Positions 43,693 to 52,265 of a stretch of 64,000 nucleotides of DNA are shown piece after piece. The notes beneath the pieces were generated by a model. The model was not told where the DNA came from. It made no database searches and was given only the letters and a program-made list of their open reading frames with translations. This DNA comes from Turicimonas muris. GTDB lineage: Bacteria > Pseudomonadota > Gammaproteobacteria > Burkholderiales > Burkholderiaceae_F. Positions within the stretch are counted from its first letter, which is position 1; each line of letters begins with the position of its first letter. Where the stretch lies: the NCBI RefSeq assembly GCF_002221595.1, contig NZ_NHMP01000002.1, positions 372,001 to 436,000 on the forward strand, in the 5' to 3' direction. The translations under genes were made by a program, and so were the position numbers.

Positions 43693-45828
43693 TTACTTAA
43701 TTAATCTTTCTGCTTCTTGAAGACGAATCTTAATTCTTCCATCGACGGCAATGGGTTCTCCGTCTTTATCACTAATCATTAACGGATTGATGTCCAATTC
43801 ATCAACAAACGGGAAGTCCTTAACCAGCTGAGAAAGTCTTAGAAGAATATCTTTAATTTGGTTAATGTCAGCAGGAATCTCCCCTCTGGCACCCTCAAGA
43901 AGCTTGTAAGCTTTGACGGACTTAATCATGTCAAGGGCATCAAGATCGCTCAAAGGAGCAAGTCTGAAGGAAACGTCTTTCATGACTTCCACGAATACGC
44001 CGCCTAAACCGAACATCATCATCGGGCCGTATTGAGGATCGGTTGCGATACCGCAGACCATTTCTCTGTCGCTCTTAACCATTTCCTGAATGATGACGCC
44101 TTCCATACCGTCAAGGAGATTCTTAGCTTTAAGCTTATTGACCATGTCAGTATATTCAGCTCTAAGCTGGTCAGCGTTTTCGATACCTACACGGACACCG
44201 CCTACATCTGTCTTATGAGAAATCTTCTTAGAGTTAAGCTTCATGACAACCGGATAGCCAATCTTGTCGGCTAAAGCGATGGCTTGGTCTAAATCTTTGG
44301 CTTCTCCGTCTTTGCACACACGAATGCCGTATGCGGACAAGACTGCAAGACTTTCGGCGGTTGTCAGCTGTTCTCTTCCTTCATAAAGGACGGAGGAGAA
44401 AACAGATTTAACTTTTTCGGATTCGACTTTAAATTCAGGGAATTTTCCTTCCGGTCTAGCGATCCATTTTCTTTGTTGGTTCAAGCGGTTCAATCCTTCG
44501 ACAGCTTGTTCTCCAAACATAAAGAACGGGATATTTACTTCCATTTCAGAAATCTTCTGGAAGAAGTCTTGAGTTGTCATGAAGACTCCGACAACCGGTT
44601 TAGAAGGATTCTCGGCTTTGATTTCCATGATGGCTTTAGCAACATCAATGTCTTTCAAACCCAAGAACGGCAGGTAAATGACAACAACCATGTCTACGCC
44701 GTCGTCAGCAAGTACAGTCTTTAATGTCTGCTTGTAGTGTTCCAACGGAGCGGAAGCAATCATGTCAACCGGGTTCTTGACGGAGGCTGCCGGTGGAAGA
44801 AATGCGCGAAGATTATTCTTTGTTTCTTCGGACAACTGAGCCATTTGCATACCGTGTTCAACTACAGCATCGGTACACATAATTCCGGGACCGCCGGAGT
44901 TAGTGACGATGGCAACGCGATCGCCTTTAGGAATCGGGCAATGACTGAAGACTTTAGCGGTGTTGAATAAGTTTTCTAAAGAGAACTCACGAATAACACC
45001 GGATTGTGCTAAGAGGGCTGCTGCGGCCTTGTCGGCACCGGCCAAAGACCCTGTGTGAGAAGAAGCTGCAGAAGCTCCGGCTGCAGAGCGGCCAGCTTTA
45101 AGAGCCACGATAGGTTTCTTTTTGGTGGTTCTTGTTGCCAAAGTTCTGAACTTCTGAGGATCAGCAATAGATTCCATATAAAGAAGAATCTGATGAACAT
45201 CGTCAACATTTTCCCAGTATTCAATAGCGGAGTCAGCATTGACGTCAGCTTGGTTGCCGATTGAAATGAACTGGGCAAAACCGATATTCAAATCTTTAAG
45301 GATATTTAGAATACCGCCACCGAGAGCTCCGGACTGAGAAACGAAACCAATGTCTCCGCGAACCGGGAGAGTTTCGGCAAAGCAAGCGTCTAAGCGGACC
45401 TTCGGATCGGTGTTTACAACTCCCAGGCAATTTGGGCCAACGCAAGTCATTCCGTATTCATGAAGTTTGGCGACTAAAGCTTCTTCTAACTGTTTCCCTG
45501 CAGGACCTGTTTCTTTGAAGCCTGCGCTGATAATTACAACGCCCTTGATGCCTTTTTGATGGCATTGGTCGATTGTTGAAAGAACAAACTTGGAATTAAT
45601 AACGATAACGGCCATATCGATAGGGCCGGGAACATCCAAAACGGATGGATAGGCTTTTAAGCCTTGAATTTCAGAATCTTTAGGATTAATCGGGTAAATC
45701 GTTCCAGAGTAGCCGTATTTCTGTAGATTCTTCATGATATCGAAACCAATGGTGTGCTCTCTGGAAGATGCACCAATGACTGCCATCGAGGCAGGACTCA
45801 TGATTTTGTCCATTGCACTTACTGACAT
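43693..45828 (-). CDS. Acetyl-CoA synthetase (ADP-forming), fused alpha and beta domains
   Basis: Converts acetyl-CoA, ADP and phosphate to acetate, ATP and CoA. The 711-residue protein carries the CoA-binding domain (MAVIGASSREHTIGFDI, GTIYPINPKDSEIQGLKAYP), succinyl-CoA-ligase domains with the phosphorylated His in SSHTGSLAGADKAAAALLAQ, and a C-terminal ATP-grasp half with KLNSKKISHKTDVGGVRVGI and the second His. This fused layout is known in bacteria and eukaryotic anaerobes. It is the first gene of the por operon, so pyruvate to acetyl-CoA to acetate with substrate-level ATP is the implied route. A Pat-type protein acetyltransferase is excluded because no GNAT domain is present. Confidence 0.92.
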   Translation of the reverse strand: MSVSAMDKIMSPASMAVIGASSREHTIGFDIMKNLQKYGYSGTIYPINPKDSEIQGLKAYPSVLDVPGPIDMAVIVINSKFVLSTIDQCHQKGIKGVVIISAGFKETGPAGKQLEEALVAKLHEYGMTCVGPNCLGVVNTDPKVRLDACFAETLPVRGDIGFVSQSGALGGGILNILKDLNIGFAQFISIGNQADVNADSAIEYWENVDDVHQILLYMESIADPQKFRTLATRTTKKKPIVALKAGRSAAGASAASSHTGSLAGADKAAAALLAQSGVIREFSLENLFNTAKVFSHCPIPKGDRVAIVTNSGGPGIMCTDAVVEHGMQMAQLSEETKNNLRAFLPPAASVKNPVDMIASAPLEHYKQTLKTVLADDGVDMVVVIYLPFLGLKDIDVAKAIMEIKAENPSKPVVGVFMTTQDFFQKISEMEVNIPFFMFGEQAVEGLNRLNQQRKWIARPEGKFPEFKVESEKVKSVFSSVLYEGREQLTTAESLAVLSAYGIRVCKDGEAKDLDQAIALADKIGYPVVMKLNSKKISHKTDVGGVRVGIENADQLRAEYTDMVNKLKAKNLLDGMEGVIIQEMVKSDREMVCGIATDPQYGPMMMFGLGGVFVEVMKDVSFRLAPLSDLDALDMIKSVKAYKLLEGARGEIPADINQIKDILLRLSQLVKDFPFVDELDINPLMISDKDGEPIAVDGRIKIRLQEAERLIK

Positions 45829-46331
45829 CTCATTCCTTTTTTAGTAGAGGCTAAAAATTATCAAAAACAAATGCTCAGTCAACAAGGGACTATAACCATC
45901 GTTTTGAGGAACAAGATGGTTTTGATCCCATCGCAGGTCAATACTTAGCTGACCTGGTATTTTACAAGCAAACTAATGTGTAAATATTTCACATTATGAA
46001 AATCAAATTTATAATTTGAAATTAGGTTTGTACTTTAATACTAAACAGTTGAATTCTGAAGACAAGTTGTTACTAAGATTTAAATTTTTTATACCGGATT
46101 CTCGGTAGTGGAGAGAGAAAGAAGTATTCAGAAAAGAGGAAAGAACTTTTCAAGTCAAAAGCAGCGAGAAAATTGCTAGATTTTTTGTTGTTTTTTGGAA
46201 AAAAACAGCAGGAAGTCAGTAAACAAGAGGGTTTGTGATAAAAAATTTATAAAATTTGTTGCAAATTAGCGTATAGTTGGACTGTTAACTATGTTCAAAC
46301 CTTCAAATAACCGTCGTAAAGGGGAATTCCA
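45829..46331. other. 503-bp divergent intergenic region between acd and hup
   Basis: No gene seen. It contains an inverted repeat CAGGTCA-N9-TGACCTG (45934-45956) about 105 bp before acd, a second symmetric stretch GTGTAAATATTTCAC (45976-45990), and an AT-rich part before hup with TATAGT (46272-46277) as a likely -10 box. Confidence 0.45.
45934..45956. promoter_or_regulatory. Candidate operator upstream of the acd-por operon
   Basis: CAGGTCA-ATACTTAGC-TGACCTG: perfect 7-bp arms with a 9-nt spacer, placed where an activator or repressor of acd-porCAB would bind. The regulator is unknown; the arms do not match FNR. Confidence 0.4.
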
Positions 46332-46649
46332 ATGAACAAGACTGAAATGATTGATGCGATTGCTGAACAAACTGGCCTGACAAAAGCCGATGTTGCAAAA
46401 GTTCTCAACGCATTTGTAGAAAAGACAGTTGAAACTGTAGCAGCTGGTGGTGAATTCACAATCATTGGCTTCGGTTCCTTCAAGTCTGCTGTCCGCAAAG
46501 CACGTGAAGGCCGCAATCCTTCTACAGGCGCTGTTATTAAGATCGCTGAAGCCACAGTTCCAAAATTCGTAGCTGGCAAGAAGTTCAAAGATGCGGTCAA
46601 TGTACCTAAGAAATCAGCTCGTAGAACTAAGAAAGCTGCTAAGAAATAA
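46332..46649 (+). CDS. hupB: HU-family DNA-binding protein
   Basis: A 105-residue nucleoid protein. MNKTEMIDAIAEQTGLTKAD is the usual opening, followed by FTIIGFGSFKSAVRKAREGRN with the beta-arm (RNPSTGAVIKI) that holds the bent DNA. The last 15 residues are a Lys/Ala tail (PKKSARRTKKAAKK), an extension typical of some betaproteobacterial HU proteins but absent from E. coli HU. GGGG lies before the ATG. Monocistronic, with a terminator. Confidence 0.96.
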   Translation: MNKTEMIDAIAEQTGLTKADVAKVLNAFVEKTVETVAAGGEFTIIGFGSFKSAVRKAREGRNPSTGAVIKIAEATVPKFVAGKKFKDAVNVPKKSARRTKKAAKK

Positions 46650-46670
46650 GAATTAATTTATTCTGTCAAG

Positions 46671-46698
46671 AGCTCTCGAGTTAAACCGAGGGCTTTTT
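46671..46698 (+). terminator. Terminator of hup
   Basis: AGCTCTCG/CGAGGGCT, 8-bp stem (one U-G), 8-nt loop, then TTTTT. Confidence 0.75.
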
Positions 46699-46736
46699 CT
46701 TTAGAGTATAAGAAAAATTCCTTAAATTGCATAAAA

Positions 46737-48575
46737 ATGATGAAAGATAGAACGGGGCGCCTTCAATTTTCTTTTTTCCTATATAACTCTTTATTTATGT
46801 CCATATGCTTATCTATCTGTTCAGGCAGATTCGTAAGTGTTGTGGATACAGAAAGTTGGAGCTGGTTCAATTTTGTTTATTTTTATGCCGTAGCTTTTTC
46901 CCTTTATTTTTTTATAACTTTCCTTGTTCAACTGTTGTTGACTGGAATTTTCAATATTTTTAAGTTAAGAAAAACCGTTATTGTTCTTTCTCTTTTGCTT
47001 GATGCCGTTATTTTGATTCTTTTCTTAGCTGATACCTTCGTTTTTAATCAGTTTAGATTACACATCAATTTAGCCATGTTAGAAATGACATTCTTGGGAG
47101 GAGGTCAGATCGTCTCTTTCTCGCCCAAGATGCTCATAGAAATTTTCGGACTTTCAGCTGCTTGTGTTGCAGCAGCCGTTTTATGTGTCTTTTTAGCCGT
47201 GAAACTTAATAAAAGCAAAAGATTTGCTGTCACTACTTTTGTATTCTCCTTGCTCCTTCTAATAATTACCAACGGCATTCACGGCTTTGCTTTTGCTACA
47301 CATAAACAAAATTATGTTGAAGTGAGTGAAATGCTCCCTCTCAATAAGCCCTTGACTTTTAGCAAATTGCTTATAAAGACTGGGATTCTGACAAAAGAGG
47401 AAGTTTACTCAACTGAACTTCCTGGGAATGGAAAGAACAAGAAGATGAACTATCCTCTTCATCCGCTTGTTTGTAAAAAAAATGGAGAGGATTTCAATAT
47501 TCTCTTTCTTTTCGTTGATTCTTTAAGGGCGGACATGCTCGATAAAGAGTACATGCCGAATACCTATGAAATTTCTAAGGAAGGAATTGTATTCAAAGAT
47601 CATATTTCCGGAGGCATAAACACCAGACACGGAATCTTTACATTGTTTACGGGCCTCCCGGGAAGTTATTGGTTTAAAGCTCTGTCTACAAAGACCCCTT
47701 CTATATTAGTTCAAGCTCTTGAACAGCGTGGCTATTCTATCGGAGCTTTTACCGGCGCGGGTTTGACCATGCCGGAGTTTAATCAGACTATATTTGCAGG
47801 CGTTAAAGACTTAAGACTGTCATCAAAAGGGAACAACGTTATAGAAAGAGATCTGGACGCTATCCGAGATTTTGAAAAATGGGCTGAGGAGAAAAAAAAT
47901 AAAGGGCCGTTTTTTGGTTTTATCTTCTTAGATAATGTACATTCTGCTGCTTTCCCAGAAGATACAGAGAACACGTTCTATGAACCATATTGGAAACAAA
48001 TAAATCACTTGGAATTGAACAACGATTTTGATCGAGAACCTTACTTTAATCGTTATAAGAATGCTGTTAGATTTGCTGATAGGAATATAAAAAAACTAAT
48101 TGATTTCTTAGGAAAAGAAGATCTTCTGAACAAGACGATCATAGTGATAGGGGCAGATCACGGAGAAGAATTTAACGACAATAAAAAGAATTTCTGGGGG
48201 CACAATGGGAATTTCACAACATATCAAGCAAGAGTTCCTCTCGTTATTTTATGGCCCGGGAAACAAGCTGAAGAGGTTGGTTACAGAACTTCAATGCTTG
48301 ATATAGCTCCTACGCTACTAACTGATGCTTTAGGATGCGAAAATCCAATAGAGGATTATTCTTCTGGGGCATCTCTCTGGAGAGATTCAAAACGTAAATT
48401 TGTGTTTGGCAGCAATTACAGCAATGATGCCTTTATTGAGCCGGAAAGAATAGTCATTATTAACAAGGCAGGAAGCTTAGATTATCGTTTGCCCAACAAC
48501 GACAAAGCATCAGATAGAGATGTGCCCTCTTATTGGAAAGAGGCTCTAAAAGAGATGACTAAATTTCTTAAATAA
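46737..48575 (+). CDS. YejM/PbgA-like membrane sulfatase-fold protein
   Basis: A 612-residue protein with five predicted N-terminal membrane helices (about residues 10-190) and a periplasmic alkaline-phosphatase/sulfatase domain from about residue 255. Motifs are LFVDSLRADMLDKEYMPNTY (metal Asp), SGGINTRHGIFTLFTGLPG, VIGADHGEEFND and WGHNGNFTTYQARVPLVI. The NTRHGIF..F.G segment resembles YejM (PbgA), which senses LPS levels through FtsH/LapB, more than phosphoethanolamine transferases; the nucleophile position is ambiguous. Either reading places it in envelope lipid A/LPS homeostasis, which agrees with the glycan genes that follow. No strong ribosome binding site is seen before the tandem ATG codons. 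Confidence 0.78.
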   Translation: MMKDRTGRLQFSFFLYNSLFMSICLSICSGRFVSVVDTESWSWFNFVYFYAVAFSLYFFITFLVQLLLTGIFNIFKLRKTVIVLSLLLDAVILILFLADTFVFNQFRLHINLAMLEMTFLGGGQIVSFSPKMLIEIFGLSAACVAAAVLCVFLAVKLNKSKRFAVTTFVFSLLLLIITNGIHGFAFATHKQNYVEVSEMLPLNKPLTFSKLLIKTGILTKEEVYSTELPGNGKNKKMNYPLHPLVCKKNGEDFNILFLFVDSLRADMLDKEYMPNTYEISKEGIVFKDHISGGINTRHGIFTLFTGLPGSYWFKALSTKTPSILVQALEQRGYSIGAFTGAGLTMPEFNQTIFAGVKDLRLSSKGNNVIERDLDAIRDFEKWAEEKKNKGPFFGFIFLDNVHSAAFPEDTENTFYEPYWKQINHLELNNDFDREPYFNRYKNAVRFADRNIKKLIDFLGKEDLLNKTIIVIGADHGEEFNDNKKNFWGHNGNFTTYQARVPLVILWPGKQAEEVGYRTSMLDIAPTLLTDALGCENPIEDYSSGASLWRDSKRKFVFGSNYSNDAFIEPERIVIINKAGSLDYRLPNNDKASDRDVPSYWKEALKEMTKFLK

Positions 48576-48577
48576 GT

Positions 48578-49390
48578 CTAACAATCACTTTTTATTAGCC
48601 CATTAGCACAGAAGCTCTCTTTGTGCTTTAAGCGATATGAGAGCTTTTCCCAACTGGGACCTTCCTTTGCTTTATTCCCTTCTGGATGGTAAAGATGCAG
48701 GACTGCGGTTGCGAAGTTTCCAGACTTTCTGTAAATTTTGTTGTTTATCATTCTGACTGCGAAGTCTGAGTCCTCAAACCCCCAGCCGACGAAATCTTCA
48801 TCAAATCCATTGACGGCAAAAATATCTTTTCTCCAGGCTGCAAAATTACAGCCCCTCAGCCTTTGCCATTTTTGTGGATAGAGTTTTCTCAAGAAATCAA
48901 GCCGAGGGAAATTTATACCCGATATAGCCTTATTTATTTCTTTATTCCTCTTAAGCCTAAATAGCGTTCCTAAAGAGGGAAAGGAAAAATCGTTAGCTGC
49001 CAGAATTTGTTTTGTAAAAGATGGGGAGGCTAAAATTCGATTACCCGTAACAAAAAAACCAGGCTCTGCAAGTTTTCTATGGTTTGCAATAAATTCTGGG
49101 TTAGCCAAACAGTCACCATCTAAAAAAACAATATAGTCCCCTCTTGCTTGACGAAGAGCATTGTTCCTCGACGCACTTAGTCTGAAACCTAAGTCCTCTT
49201 GCCATATATGTTTGAATCCAAATTTAAAAAAAGACCTGTAAGAGTTAAGGAGCTCTCTAGTCTCGGCCGTACTTCCATCGTCAGCAACTAATAACTCGAA
49301 ATCCTTATCATTCTGTTTCATTAACGATTGTAAGGACTTTTCCACAGCGTCTGGCCGGTTGTAAGTAGAAAGGATTAAACTTAACTTCAT
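48578..49390 (-). CDS. Family 2 glycosyltransferase (GT-A fold)
   Basis: A 270-residue sugar transferase. MKLSLILSTYNRPDAVEKSL opens the GT2 domain, LLVADDGST and YIVFLDGDCLANPEF (DxD region) bind the nucleotide sugar, and LRGCNFAAWRKDIFAVNGFDEDFVGWGFEDSD is split here as GCNFAAWRKDIFAVNGFDED and GWGFEDSDFAVR, the galactosyltransferase-like C-terminal motif. The start at 49390 is chosen because the protein family begins with the MKLSLILSTYNR strand; the open frame continues 62 codons upstream into the neighbouring divergent gene and is rejected. It likely adds a sugar to LPS core or O-antigen. Confidence 0.88.
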   Translation of the reverse strand: MKLSLILSTYNRPDAVEKSLQSLMKQNDKDFELLVADDGSTAETRELLNSYRSFFKFGFKHIWQEDLGFRLSASRNNALRQARGDYIVFLDGDCLANPEFIANHRKLAEPGFFVTGNRILASPSFTKQILAANDFSFPSLGTLFRLKRNKEINKAISGINFPRLDFLRKLYPQKWQRLRGCNFAAWRKDIFAVNGFDEDFVGWGFEDSDFAVRMINNKIYRKSGNFATAVLHLYHPEGNKAKEGPSWEKLSYRLKHKESFCANGLIKSDC

Positions 49391-49457
49391 AGTAAGAAGA
49401 GCAACTCTGAGTAGAATAAGTAAATGTACCAAAAATTTTAAAGAGTAGGAATTTAAA

Positions 49458-50237
49458 TTGACGACAGGAACAGACAAAAAGCTTCCAATTTCAGTGGTCA
49501 TCCTGGCTAAAAACGAAGAAAAAAATATTGAAGATTGCTTAGAATCCTGCAAATTTGCCAATGAGATAATCCTCATCGATGATGGTAGTTCAGATCGAAC
49601 TGTGGAACTTGCAAAAAAGTTTAATGCAAAAATATTTGAGCGTTCTCTGAACGGCGATTGGGGAAGTCAACAAAGTTTTGGTATTAACCAGACCACTCAG
49701 CCTTGGTTATTACTTCTCGACTGCGACGAACGTATAACGTCTAGTCTGTATCAGAGCATAAAAGACGTAATTGGAACTGGTGAAAAAAAGACTTATTTGA
49801 TCCAAAGAGAAAATCACTTTAAACACTATCATGCTCAACATGGTACCTTAAGGCCAGATTGGGTTCAGAGGTTCTTTCCAAATGAAGGAATCAGAGTTGA
49901 AGGCTTTGTCCATCCTAAGATCATTTCTTCCTTTCCCGAGAAGAAACTTCAAGGAAGAATGATTCACTTTCCATACGAGAACCCTGATCAGTACTATAGA
50001 AAATTGAATCAATATGCAAAGCTTAGTGCTGAAAAATATTTTAAAGAAGAAAGAAAGCTTTCTTTCTTTAGAGATATTGTGCTTAGGCCTGCGTGGGCAG
50101 CATTTAAGGTTTATTTCATAAATTTAGGATTTCTGGATGGAAAGATTGGGTTTATTTTTGCAGCCAATCACTATTCATATACTCTTCAAAAATATATAAG
50201 ATACTATCTGCTTAGGCATTCCGGAGGGAAATTTTGA
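49458..50237 (+). CDS. WaaE/KdtX-type LPS core glycosyltransferase (GT2)
   Basis: A 259-residue enzyme beginning at a TTG codon after GAGTAGGA. VVILAKNEEKNIEDCLESC, IILIDDGSSDRTVELAKKF, LLLDCDERITSSL and RPDWVQRFFPNEGIRVEG are the hallmarks of the WaaE/KdtX family, which attaches a beta-glucose or similar sugar to the first heptose of the LPS inner core. A short membrane-associated C-terminal helix region follows (YFINLGFLDGKIGFIFAA). Its stop overlaps the next gene's start by 4 nt (ATGA), so they form a two-gene unit. Confidence 0.88.
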   Translation: MTTGTDKKLPISVVILAKNEEKNIEDCLESCKFANEIILIDDGSSDRTVELAKKFNAKIFERSLNGDWGSQQSFGINQTTQPWLLLLDCDERITSSLYQSIKDVIGTGEKKTYLIQRENHFKHYHAQHGTLRPDWVQRFFPNEGIRVEGFVHPKIISSFPEKKLQGRMIHFPYENPDQYYRKLNQYAKLSAEKYFKEERKLSFFRDIVLRPAWAAFKVYFINLGFLDGKIGFIFAANHYSYTLQKYIRYYLLRHSGGKF

Positions 50238-51220
50238 TGTTATCCCCAGCTTTTCGTTCTAAACAACGCAGAAGTATATTTAAAAAATTTTTAAGACTTT
50301 TTGGACTCCCGGATTTTTCTCAAATTTATCTTTTTTCTGATGGTCTATGGAAGAAAAGGAGTTTCTCATTTTCAAAAGATGGGGAGGAAATATTTGACGA
50401 TGTTTATTCGATATATTTCAATAGTCGTTTCCTCCTTTTAACTTCTTCTTTTCAATCTCTTAGAAAAAACATGGATAGCAGAAGTAAAAGAATTTTCATT
50501 ATTGGAAGTGGTCCATCAATTGCTAAGCAGAATCTTAATGTTTTGAAAAATGAAGAAGTTATTCTTCTAAACGGAAGTTGTATTCTAATCAAACAGCTCG
50601 CTTTAAAAGAAGCGACACTCGTTATCTCAGATGATTCGTTTATACAAAAAAGAAGTCGTTTGTTGAATGAAGTGCTGAAGTATGTTCAAGAGAGTGGGAG
50701 CAAGATTAGATTATGTTTTTCCTTTAGAGTTCTTCGGGCTTTTCTTAAAGAAAAAATTCTCCTTCCGGAGGGCGCAAAGATTTTTCTCTTTGAAGAATTA
50801 CTTCCCGACGTGGTCGTACAAAGTCAAGCATCTTTAAATATTTATGATTACAAGCAAAGGATTGAACGTAATGACGTTACCATGAAGATATTCTCTTCCT
50901 TTGATAAGGCTGGAGTCTTTCACTGCGGTTCGGTTATGACAGTCGGAATTCAAATTGCGGCTTTTCTTGGTTATGAGGAAGTATACCTTTTAGGATTTGA
51001 TATAGGAAATTCCAACCAGCCTCGATTCTATGAAAAGGAAGGGGACCAAGTTAGGAGTGGGTTGCTAGCCGATTATGAAACCGGGATCCTTCCATTTATG
51101 TTATTAGCTTCGGCTTGGTTTATGAAGAACAATCGAAAAATTTTTAATTGTTCTCCATCTACTTTACTTCCTTATGAAGTAGTTCCGTATCTTGATTTTG
51201 GCCTTTTTTCAAATGAATAG
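50234..51220 (+). CDS. Putative glycosyltransferase of the DUF115/GT42-like type
   Basis: A 328-residue protein whose central part carries FIIGSGPSIAKQNLNVLKNE followed by VILLNGSCILIKQL, the opening signature of DUF115 and Cst/GT42-like sugar transferases (GxGPS motif, nucleotide-sugar binding), and further on SVMTVGIQIAAFLGYEEVYL and LLGFDIGN, the second conserved strand with an acidic residue. The first 90 residues are basic and unlike known domains. The substrate is unknown; sialic-acid-like or Kdo-like sugars are typical for the class. It is translationally coupled to the WaaE-type gene. Its 3' end overlaps the convergent GT4 gene by 62 nt. Confidence 0.72.
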   Translation: MMLSPAFRSKQRRSIFKKFLRLFGLPDFSQIYLFSDGLWKKRSFSFSKDGEEIFDDVYSIYFNSRFLLLTSSFQSLRKNMDSRSKRIFIIGSGPSIAKQNLNVLKNEEVILLNGSCILIKQLALKEATLVISDDSFIQKRSRLLNEVLKYVQESGSKIRLCFSFRVLRAFLKEKILLPEGAKIFLFEELLPDVVVQSQASLNIYDYKQRIERNDVTMKIFSSFDKAGVFHCGSVMTVGIQIAAFLGYEEVYLLGFDIGNSNQPRFYEKEGDQVRSGLLADYETGILPFMLLASAWFMKNNRKIFNCSPSTLLPYEVVPYLDFGLFSNE

Positions 51221-52265
51221 AATTTATTATTTCTAAAACTTTAGAGACATGGTAATGGACGGAGAGATCATAGTTAAACTTGGTTTTATCATCTCTTCCT
51301 CTTATTATCGGGGAGCGATTTTTGATCGCAAGTTCTATTTGAGTTCTCAGACTTTCTATACTGCCAGCCTCGAAAACATACTTGAATTTGTTTTCGATTA
51401 TTTCGTTGCTTCCAAGCTTATTAGATGCGATTATTGGTGTGCCAGAAGCGATACTTTCAACAGCAGCTAAACCAAAAGGCTCATAATTGGAAGCTAGGAT
51501 TGAAAAGTCAGCAGCTTGATAAAGTTCTTCAATGTTATTGGAGTAACCGAAATATTCAACATTTCTGATTGGGCGATCAATTTTTTTACCAACCACTAAA
51601 AGAATTACCGGAAGATCGCTTTCTGAGAAATATTGAGCAAGGAGATCTAATCCTTTTCTCTTATGGCTAGAAGAAACGAACAGAAAATATAATTTCTCAG
51701 GGGACAAACCCAATTTTTTTCTTAAGTTTGCTTTTTCATCTTTAGAAACAGGATGAAATTTTGCATAAGATATTGGGGGATAAAGTACGCTTATTTTCTC
51801 GGAAGGTACTCCATAAAGCCTCATGAGTTCATCTTTCATTAATTTTGAATGAGCGACGATAAATTTAGCTGAATTATTCTGAGATGTTTCTATTTTTTCA
51901 ATAACTCTGTCATAAAGAGTTCTACGTCCCTTCGATAAAACAAATCCTTTATGAGTGCCTCCACACATAACGATATCTGAGGCCGAACATCTGCAGCAAC
52001 CAATTAAAATATCAATTCCTAACTGTTTCTTAAGTTTTTTAACTTTCCAGGAGAAGTAAAGATCTTTTAATATCCTTGGTAGCCAAGTGACATTTATCTT
52101 GACGGGACTTACATTATTAAGAAGCCTCTGTTCTGGATCAATTCTTTTCGTAAGAATGACAGGTTTGGACTCTAAATAAGGTAAAAGAGCTTCAACTAAC
52201 TGTAATGTGTAGGTCTCCATTCCTCCATCATTTTTAAAACTATTACAGGCTATTCCAATTTTCAT
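51159..52265 (-). CDS. Family 4 glycosyltransferase (group 1)
   Basis: A 368-residue GT-B enzyme. MKIGIACNSFKNDGGMETYT is the acceptor-side opening, FLFVSSSHKRKGLDLLAQYF begins the donor half, and YQAADFSILASNYEPFGLAAVESIASGTPIIA carries the E-x7-E motif (given as NYEPFGLAAVES). This is the PF00534 group used in LPS core and O-antigen assembly. Its C-terminal 62 nt overlap the plus-strand gene 50234-51220, and its start overlaps the ligase gene at 52243 by 23 nt. It is probably cotranscribed with the O-antigen ligase and acyltransferase genes upstream. Confidence 0.88.
   Translation of the reverse strand: MKIGIACNSFKNDGGMETYTLQLVEALLPYLESKPVILTKRIDPEQRLLNNVSPVKINVTWLPRILKDLYFSWKVKKLKKQLGIDILIGCCRCSASDIVMCGGTHKGFVLSKGRRTLYDRVIEKIETSQNNSAKFIVAHSKLMKDELMRLYGVPSEKISVLYPPISYAKFHPVSKDEKANLRKKLGLSPEKLYFLFVSSSHKRKGLDLLAQYFSESDLPVILLVVGKKIDRPIRNVEYFGYSNNIEELYQAADFSILASNYEPFGLAAVESIASGTPIIASNKLGSNEIIENKFKYVFEAGSIESLRTQIELAIKNRSPIIRGRDDKTKFNYDLSVHYHVSKVLEIINSIHLKKGQNQDTELLHKEVK

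Noticed and set aside
49391-49576. N-terminal extension of the GT2 gene by 62 codons
   Set aside because: It runs into the divergent WaaE-type gene and lacks family similarity; the start at 49390 gives the normal GT2 N-terminus.
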